DNA of 46,352 bases from Psychromonas sp. B3M02 (lineage in GTDB: Bacteria > Pseudomonadota > Gammaproteobacteria > Enterobacterales > Psychromonadaceae). Positions 43,837-46,352 of the stretch are shown piece by piece (within the stretch, counting starts at the first letter, position 1; every line of letters begins with the position of its first letter). Below the pieces are notes generated by a model. The model was not told the origin of the DNA and searched no databases. It saw only the letters and a program-made list of their open reading frames with translations. The DNA lies in NCBI RefSeq assembly GCF_003318165.1, contig NZ_QOCB01000060.1, positions 1 to 46,352 of the forward strand. Reading direction: 5' to 3'. A program made the position numbers and the translations under genes.

Positions 43837-44170
43837 AATATTCCTTTGAAATTGTGCTTTGTTTGATGACTTTTTTGAATATGTAATAAGTTAATCAATG
43901 CCAGATTAACCTCGTATACCCATTAAGACATAAAAGTGAAATTGAAGTTCATTTTGCTAACCGTAAGAGCCCAAGTAATAATTTACTAAGTCTCCCTTAA
44001 ACCAGTTAACAAACAATAAAGCAAAAAATTCACTTAATAATGCTTATTGCATATCAATTATATAATAGGTTTACTAATGGTTAATTAGTAAACAAAAATT
44101 CAGTAATGAAAAATATTTTGAATAAATAACCGCCAGTCATTCTAAAAATCAACAACCTCGAATACATCGA
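43837..44170. other. Divergent region between lipoprotein and AGCS genes
   Basis: AT-rich stretch, the left half of a 620-base gene-free gap. No ORF, terminator or strong palindrome is visible; it should hold the lipoprotein promoter. The regulatory elements of the symporter gene lie to its right and are listed separately. Confidence 0.4.
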
Positions 44171-44186
44171 TGTGATATTGATCACA
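44171..44186 (+). promoter_or_regulatory. CRP (cAMP receptor protein) binding site
   Basis: TGTGATATTGATCACA has both consensus half-sites, TGTGA and TCACA, at the correct 6-bp spacing. Its centre is about 41 bp upstream of the start site expected from the TATGAT at 44207, the spacing of a class II CRP-activated promoter. Confidence 0.85.
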
Positions 44187-44206
44187 TAATGTTCAATAAA
44201 AACTCG

Positions 44207-44212
44207 TATGAT
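44207..44212 (+). promoter_or_regulatory. -10 element of the CRP-dependent promoter
   Basis: TATGAT, one mismatch from consensus, placed so that transcription would begin near 44219. No good -35 is present, as expected where CRP replaces it. The leader would be about 240 bases. Confidence 0.55.
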
Positions 44213-44340
44213 AAAAAGGAATCGCTTGATAGGCAAATGATATGATCTACTTTATAGTAAGTTCAATTAGGTTGGTTTCACTTAACATATTTAATAATTC
44301 AGTTTTTTATACTGCTTAAGGAAATAAAACAGCATAAAAC

Positions 44341-44362
44341 TCTTTTTAATCAATTAAAAAGA
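44341..44362. promoter_or_regulatory. Perfect palindrome in the AGCS leader
   Basis: TCTTTTTAAT (44341-44350) and ATTAAAAAGA (44353-44362) are exact complements separated by CA. Its very short spacer makes a protein operator more likely than an RNA hairpin. It lies about 95 bases upstream of the AGCS start codon. Confidence 0.45.
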
Positions 44363-44456
44363 TTGAATTTTAGTTAATGAAACTAAACAAAAGCACATAC
44401 ACTATTAAGTAGCACAAGGATTTGTTCTAAAACAATAAAACTACAAGGAAGTAAAT

Positions 44457-46004
44457 ATGAAAAAAATTAGAGATGTCTTATCTGTCTTTTTATTAGCATT
44501 TAGCACCACCGCTTTTGCTGAAGAGACCAACTCATTTAGCCAAGCAATCGCAAGCCTGAGTGAATCTGTTGATGGATTCTTCAATGATTATACCGGCTGG
44601 TTTGTCGGCTTAATTTTTAAAAGCGTTCCAGTTGGCGACGCAAACTTTCCTCTTATCGTAGGCTGGTTATTAATTGCAGCTATCATTTTTACTCTTTATT
44701 TTGGTTTTATACAGTTTAGAAAAGCTGGTTTGGCTATCGATATTGTTAAAGGTAAATATACGGATCCTAATTCAAAAGAAGAAGGTGAAGTATCTCACTT
44801 CCAAGCATTAACAACGGCATTATCAGGTACTGTTGGCCTGGGTAACATTGCTGGTGTAGGTGCTGCACTTGCTATCGGTGGACCTGGTGCAACATTCTGG
44901 ATGATTTTATGTGGCTTACTAGGTATGGCTTCTAAGTTCTGTGAATGTACATTAGGTGTAAAATACAGAACTATCTTACCATCAGGTGCAGTTTCAGGTG
45001 GTCCAATGTACTACTTGAGCCAAGGTTTAGGTGAGAAAGGATTAGGTGGTTTAGGTAAAGCGTTAGCAATTGGTTTCGCATTAATGTGTATTTTAGGTTC
45101 ATTGGGTGGCGGTAACATGTTCCAAGCTAACCAAGCACACGCAATGTTAACTTACGCATTTGATGTACCAAGTGAATACGGCATTATTACAGGTGTAGTA
45201 TTAGCAGCATTAGTATTCTCTGTAATTGTAGGTGGTATGCCTTCAATCGCTTCTGTAACTGAGAAAGTAGTTCCTTGGATGGCAGCGTTATACGTTGGTA
45301 TGGCTTTAATCGTTATTGGTGCAAATATCGGTCAAGTTGGTCCAGCATTCGCAGCAATCTTTGAAGGTGCCTTTACTGGTGCAGGTGTTGTTGGTGGTTT
45401 TGTTGGCGCATTAATCCAAGGTTTAAAACGTGCAACCTTCTCTAATGAAGCGGGTGTAGGTTCGGCGGCTATTGCTCACTCTGCAGTAAAAACAAAAGAA
45501 CCAGTCACAGAAGGTTTAGTGTCATTACTAGAACCATTTGTAGATACTGTTGTAATTTGTACTATGACAGCATTAGTTATCACTATTGCTGGTCTAAACG
45601 TTGCACCATTTGACGGTAGTGGCTTAACAGGTGTAACACTAACAGCGGCTTCATTTACTGAAACAGCAGGTGTATTTAAATACCTACTAGCATTGGCTGT
45701 AGTTATGTTTGCTTTCTCTACTATGATCTCATGGTCATACTACGGTCTAAAAGCTTGGACTTACCTGTTTGGTGAAGGTAAAGGTACTGAATTAGTGTTT
45801 AAACTTATGTTCTGTGTCTTTGTTGTAGTCGGCGCAACTATTCAGTTTGGGGCGGTAATCGACTTCTCTGATGCAGCTATCTTTGCAATGTCTATCTTTA
45901 ACATTATTGGCCTATACTTCTTAATGCCAGTGGTTAAGAAAGAGCTACATTCATTTATTGCACGTGTTAAATCAGGTGAAATAAAAAGGTACGATACAAA
46001 ATAA
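44457..46004 (+). CDS. Sodium:alanine/glycine symporter, AGCS family
   Basis: Inner-membrane Na+-coupled amino-acid symporter, 515 aa with about eleven hydrophobic segments. Signatures are TALSGTVGLGNIAGVGAALA, GGPGATFWMILCGLLGMASK, ATFSNEAGVGSAAIAHSA and MISWSYYGLKAWTYLFG. It carries an extra N-terminal signal-like helix (residues 1-21, ending TAFA-EE), longer than in minimal AGCS proteins. The substrate is probably alanine or glycine. AAGGAAG lies 6 nt before the ATG. Regulation is probably by CRP, giving catabolite control of amino-acid uptake; a separate perfect palindrome sits in the leader. Confidence 0.94.
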   Translation: MKKIRDVLSVFLLAFSTTAFAEETNSFSQAIASLSESVDGFFNDYTGWFVGLIFKSVPVGDANFPLIVGWLLIAAIIFTLYFGFIQFRKAGLAIDIVKGKYTDPNSKEEGEVSHFQALTTALSGTVGLGNIAGVGAALAIGGPGATFWMILCGLLGMASKFCECTLGVKYRTILPSGAVSGGPMYYLSQGLGEKGLGGLGKALAIGFALMCILGSLGGGNMFQANQAHAMLTYAFDVPSEYGIITGVVLAALVFSVIVGGMPSIASVTEKVVPWMAALYVGMALIVIGANIGQVGPAFAAIFEGAFTGAGVVGGFVGALIQGLKRATFSNEAGVGSAAIAHSAVKTKEPVTEGLVSLLEPFVDTVVICTMTALVITIAGLNVAPFDGSGLTGVTLTAASFTETAGVFKYLLALAVVMFAFSTMISWSYYGLKAWTYLFGEGKGTELVFKLMFCVFVVVGATIQFGAVIDFSDAAIFAMSIFNIIGLYFLMPVVKKELHSFIARVKSGEIKRYDTK

Positions 46005-46022
46005 TCCTAATTAACATTTAAT

Positions 46023-46042
46023 ATGCGACATATTCGTCGCAT
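46023..46042 (+). repeat. Small hairpin after the AGCS stop
   Basis: ATGCGAC (46023-46029) and GTCGCAT (46036-46042) pair perfectly around a 6-base loop, directly before the terminator. It may protect the mRNA end. Confidence 0.5.
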
Positions 46043-46047
46043 TAAAT

Positions 46048-46074
46048 AAAAAGCTCACTTCGGTGAGTTTTTTT
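46048..46074 (+). terminator. Terminator of the AGCS gene
   Basis: AAAAAGCTCAC, a stable TTCG tetraloop, then GTGAGTTTTTTT. The stem CTCAC/GTGAG is extended by the A and T tracts. Confidence 0.92.
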
Positions 46075-46143
46075 GTATATGATATTCGCTATATGATAGT
46101 CATATTGATGACATAACGGCTACCATCTTTACATAAAGGCATA

Positions 46144-46305
46144 ATACCAATCATAGTAAGTAACTGATCTATTTTACTTGTTAAAACAACTTATTTTTTC
46201 GTTGTAAGTTTCGTATAAGGAACAACCATTTACATCAACTTACGCCTCTAACTAAGCCATTTTTCCGGCGCAAAATTTAGATCAGTTATTTAATACAATT
46301 GGTAT
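46144..46305. mobile_element. MITE-like element, copy 2 (162 bp)
   Basis: It has the same ends as the copy at 8591 (ATACCAAT...ATTGGTAT); here the perfect terminal repeat is 10 bp, TAATACCAAT, counting two flanking bases. The right arm (TTTAGATCAGTTATTTAATA) is nearly the complement of the left arm, so terminal repeats span about 30 bp. About 55 extra bases lie between CGTTGT and CATTTTTCC compared with copy 1. It is non-coding. Confidence 0.78.
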
Positions 46306-46352
46306 TAGCGGGTTAACCGGCTTACTGGCTTTAGCAACGACCACTTCAGTGT

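Noticed and set aside
46282-46352. Open minus-strand frame running off the right edge and ending in a TGA inside the MITE (reads TEVVVAKASKPVNPLIPIV at its end)
   Set aside because: Only about 23 codons are visible, and a + strand frame across the same bases is also open. There is no way to tell from this window whether either is the end or start of a real gene.

Overview
The window is AT-rich chromosomal DNA of a gammaproteobacterium. Enterobacterial-type gene neighbourhoods (cysK-ptsH-ptsI-crr, yffB-dapE, yejK/yejL-yejM, hinT-lpoB) lie beside marine-type accessory genes (Na+-coupled NSS and AGCS transporters, a PEP-CTERM protein, a periplasmic molybdenum hydroxylase). Together these suggest a cold-water marine Alteromonadales bacterium such as Psychromonas or a near relative. 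That placement is inference from gene order and protein similarity as I recall it; no search was run. I see no tRNA, rRNA, CRISPR array, prophage or transposase gene.

Layout. 0-6.3 kb: a heptamer tandem repeat, sbcB, cysK, then the PTS phosphorelay (HPr, EI, EIIA-Glc). 6.4-8.6 kb: yffB-dapE-M15 peptidase. 8.6-18 kb: a MITE-like repeat, yajQ, panE, a minus-strand block of envelope lipoproteins with lpoB and hinT, a two-domain QueD-like protein, yejK, and the divergent yejL-yejM pair. 18-27.4 kb: NAD salvage (pncA-pncB), an NSS symporter, a small HlyU-family protein, an AEC carrier, a 2OG-Fe(II) oxygenase, a YHYH lipoprotein, a PAS-GAF-GGDEF cyclase and a GST whose start is odd. 28-33.9 kb: a molybdenum-hydroxylase block. 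xdhC and a mocA-like gene point toward a minus-strand operon encoding a Tat-exported large subunit, a 2x[2Fe-2S] subunit and a triheme cytochrome c. 33.9-38.6 kb: a gene-free stretch ending in an orphan terminator, an MDR dehydrogenase, an unrecognised membrane protein, an acyl-CoA thioesterase and an exported HAD hydrolase. 38.6-42.3 kb: a minus-strand set with an FNT channel, a PP2C-Ser/Thr kinase fusion, a DUF4174 protein and a DEDDh exonuclease. 42.3-46.3 kb: a PEP-CTERM gene with a readable sigma-54 promoter and paired upstream sites, a small lipoprotein, a CRP-controlled AGCS symporter, and a second MITE copy.

How the parts work together. The PTS genes supply the phosphorelay that in enterics sets cAMP-CRP activity, and the AGCS symporter at the other end carries a near-perfect class II CRP promoter. 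The molybdenum block holds cofactor-handling genes and the enzyme with its own cytochrome, which suggests periplasmic aldehyde or N-heterocycle oxidation feeding the respiratory chain. The best leads for new biology are the sigma-54/PEP-CTERM promoter layout, the FNT-kinase/phosphatase operon, the QueD-like protein with its catalytic residues divided between two T-fold halves, the MITE family with a covarying inner hairpin, and the orphan terminator near 34.5 kb.
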